Below are positions 31,391-42,435 of a DNA stretch of 64,000 nucleotides, piece after piece. The first letter of the stretch is position 1, and every line of letters starts with the position of its first letter. Source of the DNA: Staphylotrichum longicolle. Lineage: Eukaryota; Ascomycota; Sordariomycetes; Sordariales; Chaetomiaceae. A program made the position numbers and the translations under genes. Location: contig JAHCVI010000002.1 of NCBI GenBank assembly GCA_019096155.1, positions 2,790,001 through 2,854,000 of the forward strand, written 5' to 3'. The notes beneath the pieces are model-generated. The model was not told where the DNA came from. It searched no databases and saw only the letters and a list, made by a program, of their open reading frames with translations.

Positions 31391-32790
31391 ATGCAACTTG
31401 TCATCGGCGATCTCAGGTTCTGTCTGGAGTATGGAGCGCCTGGAGCAAAAGTGGCGCCTCCGGTCGTGCCTCGGAGCGCCAGGGAGCCTCATCGCGCCTC
31501 TTATCCAATTGGGACTCGGAACGAACCCACGCAGGCCAAGCCTCCTTATCAAGACCCTGCATTGGCTGCCTTGCCCCAGTTCAAGGGCCAACTACCAGCG
31601 ACGGAGTGCATCTTCACCAAGAAGTCGGGTGACAGGGACTTCTGGAGCGCACAAAAACACGATCCAAGCAGCCGCACGGGTGGAGGCCAGGGCACTGGCG
31701 AATATCCCGTGATGCTCACCTTGGGAGACCTCGAGGCCGACGAGCAAAGATCTTGCGACAAATGCGTAGTCCTCGCGAGGGGAATCAGGTCATATGTCTC
31801 GTCCACTGACAAGATTGTTCGCCTCCAATTCTTTCACAGAGGAACAAAGCTGTGTTGCGCCGTGGAGGCAAATTCAGGCTGGGCCCTCATCCTTGATACT
31901 ACATCTGAGGAGTGTGAGTGAACCTACGATCACTTTAACGGGACACGAAACTGCAAAAGGATACCTGAAACTCTCGACGCCGAGGCTAACACATATCTAT
32001 AGACCCGACGTGCCCGTGGCTGCTCCATCCCAAAACTCTCTTGGCATCGAACCGCCTCGTCTCTGACCGAAGTGCGGACCAGGCGCTAAATTGGTACATA
32101 AATTGTCAAGATCGCCACGGATCCTGCAAACCTGTCCAGTCAGCCAAGTTCCCCGCCCGAGTCCTCGACCTGGGCATCGCAGACGAACACCACGACATAG
32201 TCCACCTCGTCGAAACACCGTCCAAGAGGGGCCAGTTCGGAACACTAAGCCATTGCTGGTCGTCTGGCGAAACCATCACCACCACCCTCGCCACCCTGGA
32301 GAGCCGCAGGGGCGGCATCGCGCTGACAGACCTCCCAAGATCGTTCCAGAACGCCATCCTCCTCTTCCGCAAGCTCGGTGTCCGCTACATATGGGTGGAC
32401 TCGCTCTGCATCATTCAGGACGATGAGGCCGACTGGCAGGCCCAGGCCGCGCAGATTGAGTCTATTTTCAGCAACTCGAGCGTCACCATCGCCGTCGCGG
32501 ACGACGGCGGCTGCACACCGGGCTGCTTCCTGAGCGAGCCGCCGAACCTCCCGTCCCGAACGGTCCGGTGGCCTGGCGTCGATGGTGAGGGTAGCTACCG
32601 GACCAGCGTAGGGCACAGCTCCGAGCACACACCGCTCCTGAGGACAGGTGCGGCAGCGGCGGCTGGTGCTGGGAGCGAGTGGGTTCATCCGGAGCGGCGG
32701 GGATCAAAGAGGATTCTTTACGTGGGCAAGACAGAGCTGCTGTGGGAGTGCAAGATGTGCAGCATGTGCGAGTGCGGATACCAGGGCTAA
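31391..32790 (+). CDS. HET-domain protein 2, short C-terminally truncated form (436 aa, 2 exons)
   Basis: Exons 31391-31913 and 32003-32790 (89-nt intron) join in frame; the junction gives EEYPTCPWLLHPK, typical before HET domains. The HET core is present through LPRSFQNAILLFRKLGVRYI, WVDSLCIIQDDEADWQAQAA and SNSSVTIAVAD, but TLSHCWSSGE replaces the usual LSYxWG and the WTxQERxLS motif is degenerate (SEWVHPERRGSKRILYVGK). The protein stops soon after LLWECKMCSMCECGYQG, so the ~200-300 residues that usually follow are missing. The real start may be the in-frame ATG at 31712. Expression of a bare HET domain is enough to cause cell death in some known systems, so truncation does not prove it inactive. 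Lies 78 bp behind the unknown gene, same strand. Confidence 0.82.
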
Positions 32791-33318
32791 GCAAGTTCTC
32801 CCAGCTAGGAGGGCCAGCGGTCTCTGACCAGTGTTTTTTCTGGATGGGATTTTAATCGGTGAGCTCACCGAGCGCAGATGGGAATGGGTTTTACAAGGGG
32901 CCTTGTTGGTTCTGAGGGAGAAGGGAAGAAGGCCAGATGGGGCCAGGGGGTGGGTTGGCACTTTAAGGAGTTCCCAATGATCATTTTGAGCAATTCCACA
33001 TCGTTCGCCTCCATCTATGGAAGCCGTGTCATGAAGGCATGGCCAATATCACCCGTTGACTTGACCGTGATCTGTCAGGCTTGCACTTTGACTGGGACTT
33101 TGCCAAGGTTTTCTAGCTCTGTCTGTCAGCTGTTTGCTTGACACAGCACACAATACAACCTCGGCTCTGCGTGGGTCCACAAGGAGACCCATATCTTACC
33201 GGATCCCTACACAGTATAGGTTCAAGGTCCCAGCCGATTACACCACGACCGAACAAATCCCACTATCCTCGAGTCAGCTTTCACTCAAAGACAACCTCGA
33301 TAAGAACACAACACAAGA
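32791..33318. other. Intergenic region
   Basis: About 530 bp. No remnant of the missing HET C-terminal half is recognisable here. Holds the promoter of the amidohydrolase gene. Confidence 0.45.
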
Positions 33319-34330
33319 ATGGCCAGCAAGTTTGATTTTCCGATCGTGGACGTATGGGCAAACCCAGTTGGCGACGTAAGTTTCCACTTTCAACGTTGCT
33401 AGCCCACATGCATTCTCCTCATCTATCCCTTTGATTCTGAGACGAGTAGTGTAAGCGAAGAGATTTTGCTAACAACACATCCTTATGGGCGCCTCTCAGG
33501 CCCTGCCAAAGGAAGTGCGCCGACTGTTTGAGCAGAGCCATGTCGACCCAAAACTTACTGCTCGCAAATTGAAGCCGGACGAGTTGATTGCCCTGATGGA
33601 CGCCGGGGGCGTCGACCAGATCTGCCTGGCTGCGTGGTACCGTCCGGGCGAGACCATCTTCTCCAATGCCGAAGTGGCCGAGTACACCCGTGCCTATCCC
33701 AAGCGCATCTACGGCCTGGCCAGCGTGGACCTCGCCGACCCCGTTGCTGCATGCAAGGAACTCGAGCACTACGTCAAGGTCGAGGGTTTCAAGGGCCTGA
33801 GAATCGTGCCTTGGCTGTGGAATCTGGCCCCTACCGATGCTCACTACTGGCCCCTTTTCGTCAAGTGCATCGAGCTCGACATCCCCTTCTTGACGCAAGT
33901 CGGGCATACTGGCCCCCTGTGCCCCAGCGAGGTCGGAAGACCTATCCCGTACATCGACGAGGTCGCTCTGAAGTTCCCCGCTCTCAAGATCATTTGCGGA
34001 CACATCGGTCACCCCTGGACCGTCGAGATGGTCTCGGTCGCTTGGAAGCACGAAAACGTCTACATTGACACCAGCGCTTACTCGCCGAAATACTACCCGC
34101 CCGAGCTGATTCAGTTCGCCAACACGACCGGCAGAAAGAAGGTCATGTTTGGCACCAACTTTCCGCAGCTGCTGTGGAAGGACTGCGTTCAGAATGTCGC
34201 CCGGCATCTGACCGGAGGCGGCAGGATGGCACTCCGTGAGGGGACCCTGCAGGATTTCATGGGCGGGAATGCCAGGAGGGTGTTGAAGTTGGATACATTG
34301 AAGAAAGAGTCACCACGGCCTTCTCTTTGA
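33319..34330 (+). CDS. Amidohydrolase-2 family TIM-barrel hydrolase/decarboxylase (295 aa, 2 exons)
   Basis: Metal-dependent hydrolase or decarboxylase of the amidohydrolase-2 type (ACMSD / gamma-resorcylate decarboxylase-like relatives). Exons 33319-33375 and 33500-34330; the 124-nt intron is the longest in the window. Motifs: FPIVDVWANPVGD at the N-terminus (where many relatives have DxHxH, here DVWAN, so one metal-ligand pair is lacking), GLRIVPWLWNLAPTDAHYWP, FLTQVGHTGPL, KIICGHIGHPWTVEM with the GHxG..W pattern, NVYIDTSAYSPKYYP and VMFGTNFPQLLWK (where Asp is often seen). The ligand changes place it in the group of fungal/bacterial proteins related to amidohydrolases whose metal use is uncertain. 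Substrate unknown. Confidence 0.85.
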
Positions 34331-35071
34331 GTGATCAGTCACTAGTTCTTGGCCATGTCAGCAACGGGTTTTCATCGTACCAACGAATCTTGAATGGAGC
34401 TTTCGGCATGCTCTCTAGCCTCGCCGGGTGGGTGACATGGGCGCGGCGGGTCGAAGGCTGGCGGTCGAGGGAAGTACGTTGAACTTGGCCCCCGTACGAA
34501 TAAATTGAAGTTATTTATTGAAACACCTGGGATCTTGCTCGTGCCCAGTTTTGCTCTCGACCCTTAGATCATGCCTCGGAAATCCGTGACCCTGGAGGTC
34601 CGCTGTGAGGACTGTGTGCCTACAGCACTGCCAAATTTTCCTGGAATGAATCAAAACTGGATAGTCGTTAACACTGGGAAATAGCGAGCCCGGCCCATTC
34701 GAAGGTTTCAGGTTTGTCTTGAGATATCGATACCTAAGCTTTACGAGCTCTTCTGGAGGCACGTCCTGATTCATTTGCTCACCCTCAGGGGTATGCCTCG
34801 GCCTTGTGTGGGTCCGCCTCGGCAACCGGAGCCGGAGATGCACGTCTGACGATGGTTGTAACTGTCCGGAGAATGAAACTCGAGCGAATGCAACTCGATA
34901 AACGTGCAGCTGTTCTGTGGCTCATGTCTTTCCTACTGCGACAATAGCACCCTTGCGTCTGCCAGTTTCCGCTGGTAAGAACTTCGTTACTTTAGGGAGT
35001 TCTGACACGTTGAACAACTGGTCTCCATCACGGGCACCTGGTGACCGAACGCACGCAATCCCTGGGCCCAA
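34331..35071. other. Intergenic region
   Basis: About 740 bp between amidohydrolase and regulator. A 110-codon ORF on the minus strand (34511-34843) has no features. Presumed promoter of the Zn2Cys6 gene. Confidence 0.4.
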
Positions 35072-37727
35072 ATGTCTTCACCAACACGGGCGGCATTGCG
35101 GCCATTCAGACGAGCAACCGCCGCATGCAAGGCCTGCAGTTCGCGCAAGGTCAGATGTACCGTCACCCTCTCGGGCGCTCCTTGTGCAAACTGTGTGATT
35201 GACGGCACCACTTGCGAGGTTCTGAATCGCAAGAGGCGACGGTAAACCTGACGGGCCTTACCTTTTCCAATGCACTTCCGTACTGACGGCGCTTTCTAGA
35301 AACAATGATTTGCTTTCCTCCTTAGCAACTCAGGCGCCTATCAGTGGCGATGATGAAGGAGTAGACACATCCTCAGGGACTGTCAGAAGAGATAGCATGG
35401 CTGCTATGGCAGCTGAGTTGTCTGTTCCATTGCCTCCCAACAAAAGAACCCGATATGGACCAATGGCTGAGGGCCCAGGGGTCTCACCTGGAGTGGGTGA
35501 TGCCGAGAGCTGCAACGCACCGCTTCCGGAGATATTGACAGACGTCGACTCTCAGACGCCCACGCCAGCATCACAGTATAGTGATCCTCACCGCGTACCA
35601 TCCCCTCTACAGACTCAGGGATGTATTTTGGAACCTTCAGACACGGCAGACGACAGCTCAGCGTATGCAGAGAGTCTCAAAGGTAGCCGCGGCAGCAAGC
35701 TCGGCGTGCCCTTCTACCCTGGTGAGCATGTTCACTGCGTTTTAGTGCAGCAGCATGAGCTCACCAAGTGCACCTCTACTAGGTGACCAAAGAGGGCCGG
35801 CTTTTCTCATGGACATATGTGAACCTCATCGATCTTCAACCAGTAATCACTGCGTGGTCAACAGGCCTTCAACCACAACGCTACCACCAGAGGATGTCGA
35901 TTACTTACGCCTCAAGGGTGCTTTCAGCTTGCCACCAAAGCATATTCAAGATGCCCTTGTCCAGTGCTACTTTTCACACGTGCATCCCCTTGCGCCCATA
36001 CTCGATGCCTTCCGGTTCATTCTTGACTATGAGAATAACCGCGTGAGCCTTCTACTTCTCTGGAGCATGTTCTTGGCCTCGGCGAGTGTATGGCAGCCGC
36101 ACACGTGTCTGTTTTGGGCTCTAGTGCTGACTACCTACCCTGTGTGTAGTTCGTCAACAAAGAGCTGCTCACTGAAGACTTCTATCCTTCTCGCAGAGCG
36201 TTGAAACGCGCCGTATATCAACGAGCAAAGGTCCAGCCCCGCCATCTGTTACGAACGGGAACCGTTAACAGATGTGCAGGCACTATACGATGCAAATTAC
36301 GAGACGGACAAGACGACACTCGTTCAGTCTGTATTCCTGATGAGCCATTGGTACACTACCTCTGATGACCGGGCTGGTCCCTGGCATTGGAATGGCATCG
36401 CCATTGGTCTCTCCCACACTCTTGGCCTTCACCGACTACCCGCGAATGCGTCGAAGGACTCCAAAGCTCTGCAGCCCCTCTGGCGCCGCCTATGGTGGTC
36501 CATCTACTGCCGCGAAGCGTGGCTCTCCCTCGGCCAAGGTCGTCCAATGCGCGTATTTCTGGATGACTCGGACACTGTACTTCCCGGGCCGCAGGACAAA
36601 GACGATGTTCCACCGGAGATACCAGCTGATCTGAAGTCCAAGTATCTCCCAGAAGAGATGGGCGAGTTATTTGACATCTGGATTGCCTTCGTGAAGCTAG
36701 GGGTTGAACTGAGCACCATTCTGTCAACCAACTACAAGGCGAAGGCGACCAAACCCACCAGAGCCCAGCTTGAGGTTGGCGAGAGCGAAATCAGAGCCTG
36801 CGCATTTCCGATGCCGGAGAGCATCAGTCACAGCCGACTCATAGCGTCCCACTATTACCAGTTTAAACTGTGCTTCGAGTGAGTTGTGGCGACTACCAGA
36901 TTCCGAGTCTTCTCTTCAAGACGGACTCACAAGCTAACAAAGTTCCAGAGCAACAATCATCGTCCTGTACCGACCCTTTATTCTTGATACACCAAGGGAC
37001 GTCTCGGTCAATGAGCAAGAATCATGGACGTCATTTGTCTGCCGCAAGACGAGGACCGCCGCATGTAACGCCTCCAGCGCATCACATCGCTGATGGCCGA
37101 GGACCTTCTCGGTCACAGTCACACAACCACGTTAGTGACCAACCCTCACATGCCTTAAGTGTCTCCCCTCACACAGCTCACGCAAGGGCAGCGTTATCGC
37201 TCTCGTGCGCCCATGCAAATCCACGTTTTCGAGTCGACGTCGTCGAGGCCCCTTGCGCGCCAGATGGCCAAGCACAACCTTGGGCTCTGCATGCTCGCCA
37301 TGGGAGAGCTCGGTAAAAGCTACATCTCGGCGACGGCAGCCTACAAGCTGTTTGAAACGGCAATTCAGAAGGTAGAGAAGGCACGGGGGTGCGAGGGGCA
37401 AGCTTCAGGTGCGCCACGTGCTCCTGTTCCCACTAACGCAGTGGGCGAAACGGAAGGGACAGAGACACAACCTGATGCGCCATGGGAAAACTGGCCCGAG
37501 GGCTACTTGACTTCCACAGCGAGCGTCATTACGGACGTGTGGCTGCCGTGGACGAACGGCGCGGGGACGTGGTAAGTGGCGCGCTCGGCGCTGGACTCGG
37601 GTCGTGAAAAGGGAGCTGCTAACGGGCATTTGGCAGCGAAACCTGGATGGACTTCCAAAACACAAACGAAGCGCTGGGAAACGGCGACATCTCTCGCATT
37701 CTCTCCATGGCTGACTGGACGGACTAA
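35072..37727 (+). CDS. Zn2Cys6 transcription factor (cutinase-regulator-like), 8 exons, frame problem in exon 6
   Basis: DNA-binding regulator. The first exon (35072-35241) encodes MSSPTRAALRPFRRATAACK, then CSSRKVRCTVTLSGAPCANC and TCEVLNRKRRR: the CxxCx6C...CxxCx6C zinc cluster. Further exons, each fitting in phase: 35300-35721, 35783-36087, 36150-36230, 36280-36878, then 36949-~37130, 37177-37571, 37637-37727. The fungal-specific TF domain is clear: VQCYFSHVHPLAPILDAFRF, YQRAKALYDANYETDKTTL, NGIAIGLSHTLGLHRLP and RRLWWSIYCREAWLSLGQGR, a set like CTF1/cutinase-type regulators. In exon 6, frame is lost at AGCGCATCACATCG (~37076; NASSA then ITSLMAEDLLG-like text one frame away) and the exon 6/7 phases do not match. 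The intron at 36231-36279 has a weak GTCCAG donor. Lies between an amidohydrolase and an enoyl-CoA hydratase, which may be its targets. Confidence 0.8.
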
Positions 37728-37882
37728 TAATCACGCATAAATGTGTTGGTCACTTGCGCTGGGAAGATTCTGTTGCAAGGTTTCAATGCAACTTCAATGT
37801 CCTAGAGCCATTTCTGCCCTCCCCGTTGATATCTGGTTCCACCGGGGACGTGACACCCGCCTTCTACGCAATGCCAACAGAC

Positions 37883-38903
37883 TCAAAGCTTCACACTAGG
37901 CTCCCCATTGCCGCGAGGCTTCCACCACGGCCAGAAAGGCACAGCCTCCCGATCAAACGACCCGCTGAACTCGGGCTTCCTCTTACCCATGAAGCTCTTG
38001 ACCCCCTCCACATTATCCTTGGACCCCACGACGCAGAGAAAGACCTGCGACTCCAACTTGTGCGTCTCCTCCGGAGTATCGGGGCTGTACAGCAGCATGT
38101 CCCTCATCAGCTTGGTGCTCGTCGGAGACGTGTTCTCCGCGATGTCGGTCGCGAGGCCCACGGCGTATTCCACCGTCGCCTGCGGGGTGGGCAGGAGCTT
38201 CGAGAACAGCGGGCGGACCAGCGGGTCAGATACCATGTAGGTTGCGCCCGTGGTGGCAATGTGCATGGCCTTGGCCAGCCCGAGCAGGCGCGGGAGGAAG
38301 AAGGCGCTGCAGGACTCAAAGGTGATGCCGCGGCGGGCGAAGGGGAGGGCAACCTTGGCGTCGGACCAGGCGACGCGGATAGCCGCGGGGAAGGTGATGG
38401 TGAAGCCGAAGCCCGCGGCCGGGCCGTTCAGGGCGACGATGGTAGGCTTGCTGCAGTTGGTCATGGCCAGTGCGACGCGGCCGCCCCTAGTAGGCAGGGA
38501 GTTGTCAGTCCATGCGCAGGGCTTAATGGTTGAGTGGTACAGACTGGTCTCTGTATTTGTCTCTGGACTCTTGGGTCTCCTTGTGGGCGATCAAGTCGGA
38601 GAAGCCCACTTGGAGGTCGGCACCGGCGCAGAATGCCTTCCCGTTGCCCGTCAAGACCACGGCGCGCACCCGGTCGTCTTGGTCAATCATATGGTAGGCC
38701 GTTTCGAGCTCGGTGAGGAGGTTCTCGGTAGCAGCATTGTACTGATCGGGACGATTAAAGGCAAAGATGAGGACCTTGGTGGGGGTTGGCGAGTCTGCGG
38801 GCACGTGGGAGATTTTGATGTCCTTGAAGGGCAGGGAGGAGTAGGAGGAGGGGAGAGTGGCAGCACTCGACATGTTGGGGACGAAGATGGATGGAGTGGT
38901 CAC
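37883..38903 (-). CDS. Enoyl-CoA hydratase/isomerase family protein (320 aa, 2 exons)
   Basis: Crotonase-fold enzyme acting on enoyl-CoA, probably in beta-oxidation or degradation of an organic acid. Exons 38903-38545 and 38486-37883; the donor (CA|GTCTGT) is weak but joins YRDQ to GGRVALAMTNCSKPTIVAL in perfect family register. Motifs: RPDQYNAATENLLTELETA, VVLTGNGKAFCAGADL (oxyanion-hole region), KPTIVALNGPAAGFGFT (second oxyanion-hole Gly) and the RGITFESCSAFFLPRLLGLA segment with the usual catalytic-region Glu. The C-terminus SVKL is close to but not a canonical PTS1. The 155-bp gap to the regulator's 3' end shows a convergent arrangement. Confidence 0.88.
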
Positions 38904-39321
38904 TAGGACAGATTGGATTTTCTTGTCTTGAAAATTGTTGGGGATGTTGTCCGACAGCTTCCTGATGAACTATGAGCTCGGTTCCAGCCATGATATAACA
39001 CAGAGGGAAGCCAAGAGCCATGGATGATGGCCATCCGGGGCGGGGGAGGACCCACAAAGTACCGAGGTCGCCCCACTTCCGGCCGCCGGACTGCTCGGGG
39101 GTAGCACCCTCATGAGGTGGTGGGTACGGCGGGATTGGGCTCAACGACTCAACAGTCCGACCGATTGGTAGAGAGACTGAACAAGAGGTTGCCAATGTGT
39201 TTTTCTCTGAAAGTGATCATGGCGGGTGGATGGTATATCTTGTCCATCCATCCTCTGCTGTTTCGTACTCAATCAAGCCCTCCTGCTTCTTGAGGGATGA
39301 ATAGATCTTTGAACCCTCACG
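38904..39321. promoter_or_regulatory. Divergent region between enoyl-CoA hydratase and thioesterase-like genes
   Basis: About 420 bp separating two divergent starts; promoters of both. No specific site recognised. Confidence 0.4.
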
Positions 39322-40230
39322 ATGGACGTCTTCCGGAATAGCTTGGCCGCCTACCAAGCTTCAGCGCTTTCGTTTCTGAGTTGGCGAACCCTGGCTGTGG
39401 TGTTTGCGCTCGCTAACCTCAAGAGCCTGCATTTAATGTGGTTTGTGCGTACCCCTGTCTCCGTTTCCTTGGGCCAGCCTGCGTGATGAGTACCCATCGG
39501 AAGACCACCTGCTAAGTAGCCACAGCTTCGGTTTCTACGAACCTTCTTGCGGCGGCTCACGGACACGGCGCCGAGAAAGCACCTCTCGCCGCGCTGTCTC
39601 TTCCTGCCGGCTGTCAGCGGCACGCGATCCCCGGCCCTCGAGTGCGACTACAACCTCCACAAATCCAACTCGACCTACTTCACAGACATGGACATGTCGC
39701 GCGGCAACTTCAGTCTGATCCTCTTTGGCGCGCCCTTCAACCCGATTCCGGGACCCGCGCACTTCACCATGGTGCTGGGCGGCACGTCGTGCACATGGCA
39801 CAAAGAAATCAAACCGTACCAGCCCTACGAGCTGTGGACGCGGGTGATATCGTGGGACGACAAGTGGCTGTACGTCGTCACGCACTTTGTCCAGGCGGGT
39901 GTTTTTCAACCCGAGGAGTACGTGATGCAGCCGTGGAGGGGAAAGAGCGGCGAGCAGCGGCTCGAGAGAGACGCAGCCGAGACGGTCAAAGCGGTGTTCG
40001 CCTCGTCGGTGGCCCGTTATGTGTTCAAAAACAACCGGAAGACGATACCTCCCGAGCAGGCTCTGAAGCGTGTTGGGTTGTGGCCAACAGATGATGCCGA
40101 GCTGGCCAATGTCGAGAGGCTCAGGGTTAAGGGTCTCCCGGTTGGGAAGCTGGAGGCCGGGTGGGAAATGGTTCGTAACTCGTTCGAGCCGGGGCCTGCA
40201 GCTTTGGGTTGGTACAGCAGCGTGTATTGA
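39322..40230 (+). CDS. Thioesterase-like (hot-dog, THEM6/4HBT_2-type) protein (275 aa, 2 exons)
   Basis: Exons 39322-39444 and 39526-40230 (81-nt intron, phase 0). The N-terminus has a hydrophobic segment (LSFLSWRTLAVVFALANLKS) like the membrane anchor of fungal and animal THEM6-like proteins. The hot-dog part is recognisable by SPALECDYNLHKSNSTYFTD (corresponding to D/E..xxxHxNxxxY), then FGAPFNPIPGPAHFTMVLGG, CTWHKEIKPYQPYELWTRVI and KWLYVVTHFVQAG. The C-terminal third (EQALKRVGLWPTDDAE, LEAGWEMVRNSF) is typical of the fungal group. Thioester hydrolysis is inferred only from the fold. Divergent from the enoyl-CoA hydratase, which also handles acyl-CoA. Confidence 0.82.
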
Positions 40231-40334
40231 GTCAAAACTCAGGTCATAATTAGGTTGTACATGTGATTCATGTCGTCATGCTCTTAGTTGCACCAAGAGC
40301 ATGGGAGCAGCGATAGGAGTCAAACCGCCACAGC

Positions 40335-41868
40335 TCATTCTTCTTCATCTTCTCCGTCGTTCTCTTCCTCTTCTTCCTCCTCCTCTTCCTCTTCCTCTTC
40401 TTCTTCTTCCGAGTCGTCTTCTACAAGACCGTTAATTCCCTGTTCAAAAACACAAAGCGAGGATCTTACCATCCATGGGGTCTGGTTGATCCAGCGGCCA
40501 AGTGGCAATCATGGACGCTATGGCCTGCGCGATCGCCTTGTTCATGGTAATCAAGTGTGTCGAGCACGTCCAGTCTTTCGTTGGGGGCGCTGTGCCAATC
40601 GTTTTGAAAGTCACGTCACCCCTCCAAGTGCTGCCTGAGTGTGCTATCGAGGCCAAATCCAGCACGCGAAGGTTCAAACCAGGCAGCTTTGCCATCGCCG
40701 AGAGACACCGCTCCCAGGGGTTGACCTTGGTGGACGACCGGTGGTCAAAATTCTTGTCAAAAAGGGCCACCCTTCGGAGGTAGAGTGACGTGAGGGTCGG
40801 CGCAAACTTCGCGACCAAGTTGAGGAGCGTCTTGGGTTCCATCTCAACGGTTCCGAGATCGAGCCGCTCGAGGTGGCGGAAATGGATCGGCTGCAAATCG
40901 AAGTGGGCTTGTGGGCTTTGGGTGTCGGCAAGGGCGAGCCATGAGAGCATCTCCTCGGCGCCCGTTCGATCGGTCTGATTGAAATTCAGGCGCAACCAAG
41001 TCAGGTTCGATGCCATGGCCAGGAACTTCTGGAAGATGAAGGGCCTGAATCTCCAATGGTGGGTCAGAGTGACAGTGAGGTGGAGGGATTGCAAGCCCGC
41101 GAGGAGGGACGACATGGAAGCCTCCATTCGCGGTGGGATATAGAAGGCAGTGTCGTAAAGTGCAAACGCCTGATGATAGCCACTCCTAAAGAGTACTTCG
41201 ATGCTTTTCGGGCGCGCCTCTGCTACAGCTAGGGCGGTGGTGACGGCGCCAAAAATCTGGGACGGGTAAGGGTCCTGGTCGCCGCGTGGTCCGACGTTAA
41301 TAGACGAGTCTGTTGACGCAGCCATTGTGACAGCTCCATAGCTTCTCCATGCAGCACCATATCCGTCGCGCCTGCGGCTGGGCGAGTTGAAGTCTCGGAT
41401 GTCAACAATCTCGAGGTTGGTCAAATGTGCAAATGCATCTGCCAGCATGTCGCGGAGGCCTCCTGTAGCGAGCAGATGCATGTGGTCGGCGTTGGCAATC
41501 TCGAGGCGAGCTCTCGCCTCGTCATTCCTGTCCTGAACCCACTTGTTGTGGTGTGGACGGTCGGTACAGATGATGACATGCTTGAGGGCCGGGGACAGAG
41601 TTGGGTGTTTTGCGATGTCGATGAGGGCTTGCAGACTGTCGGTGGAAACCATGAACTGCTTCTTGCGAAAGAACTCGTGCGAGAAAAAGTTGAATAGGCT
41701 CTGCTCCAGCGCCCTGCAGCTCAACCGCACGTTCCCTAGGTCAGTCGTCGAAATGAAATAGGTGATGCGAATGAGGATTTCCAGGGGAATCTGGACCAAA
41801 AAGGAGCTGAGTTGCGGGTCCATCGTGGCCGTCATTGTGTCGGCCAAGGCTGGCGGATTGAAAGACAA
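40335..41868 (-). CDS. F-box protein with poly-glutamate tail (494 aa, 2 exons)
   Basis: Probable SCF-type ubiquitin ligase adaptor. Exons 41868-40470 and 40420-40335, joined by a 49-nt intron (GTAAGA...TTGTAG) in phase 1. Residues ~20-65 form the F-box: SFLVQIPLEILIRITYFIST, then LGNVRLSCRALEQSLFNFFS. A leucine-rich-like middle follows (LTWLRLNFNQTD, HLERLDLGTVEMEPKTLLNL, LTSLYLRRVALFD). If the intron is removed the protein ends in an acidic tail, DEDDSEEEE... with ~15 consecutive Glu, then NDGEDEEE, encoded by a CTT/CCT-type trinucleotide repeat. If the intron is kept the protein ends KILALCF instead. Its 3' end is ~100 bp from the convergent thioesterase-like gene. Confidence 0.84.
40338..40412. 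repeat. TTC/TCC trinucleotide tract
   Basis: A pure pyrimidine-rich trinucleotide tract (ttcttcatctt...cctcttcttcttcttcc) that on the minus strand encodes the acidic tail of the F-box protein. Likely to vary in length between strains. Confidence 0.85.
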
Positions 41869-42435
41869 TGGCGTTCTCCGATCCTGATGTTGTAAAGAAA
41901 AGAAAGAAGTTCCAATGTGTTCGCATACACAATGTCACTTGGGTTTTTGTTTGCCGGCATGGAAAGGAGAAGATGCGTCCTGGTTGTTGATTTGGGCGCG
42001 CTGGGGCTGTTGCCTGCCAACCAAAGCGTGTTTGATTAGGCAGGCAGGCAGCGAAGTGGGGCAGCGCGTTTCCAGTTTGGGCACTGGACGATATTGAACA
42101 AAATCGATCCATGACTCCAGCTCCTCATCTTTAACCATCTCCCTGCATCGAACTTCATCGTCAACCCATGTTATGCAATGTGAGTTGCTTTCATGTGATT
42201 TGGCAACGTCAACTTCATCGTACACACTCAAAGCAACCCTCACGGCGCAGACCTGTTATATGTGCGGGGAGTCCGAACCTCAGGGTGAGGGTGTTGCAGC
42301 CGAATGACAGACATCGCAAGAAGCCATCCATCTCTCCACCGCGGATAGCAAAAACGCGCTGTCCACCAATCATGACACTTGAAAACTTGTGGTGGCCGTC
42401 CGTGTCAACATGAACTCAGAGAAGGCTCAGGCTGT
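41869..42435. other. Intergenic region
   Basis: About 570 bp between F-box gene start and GAR transformylase stop, both on the minus strand. No feature recognised; F-box gene promoter expected. Confidence 0.4.

Noticed and set aside
37883..37900. Peroxisomal PTS1 on the enoyl-CoA hydratase
   Set aside because: Ends VKL; Val at the -3 place is outside the usual S/A/C consensus, so not claimed.
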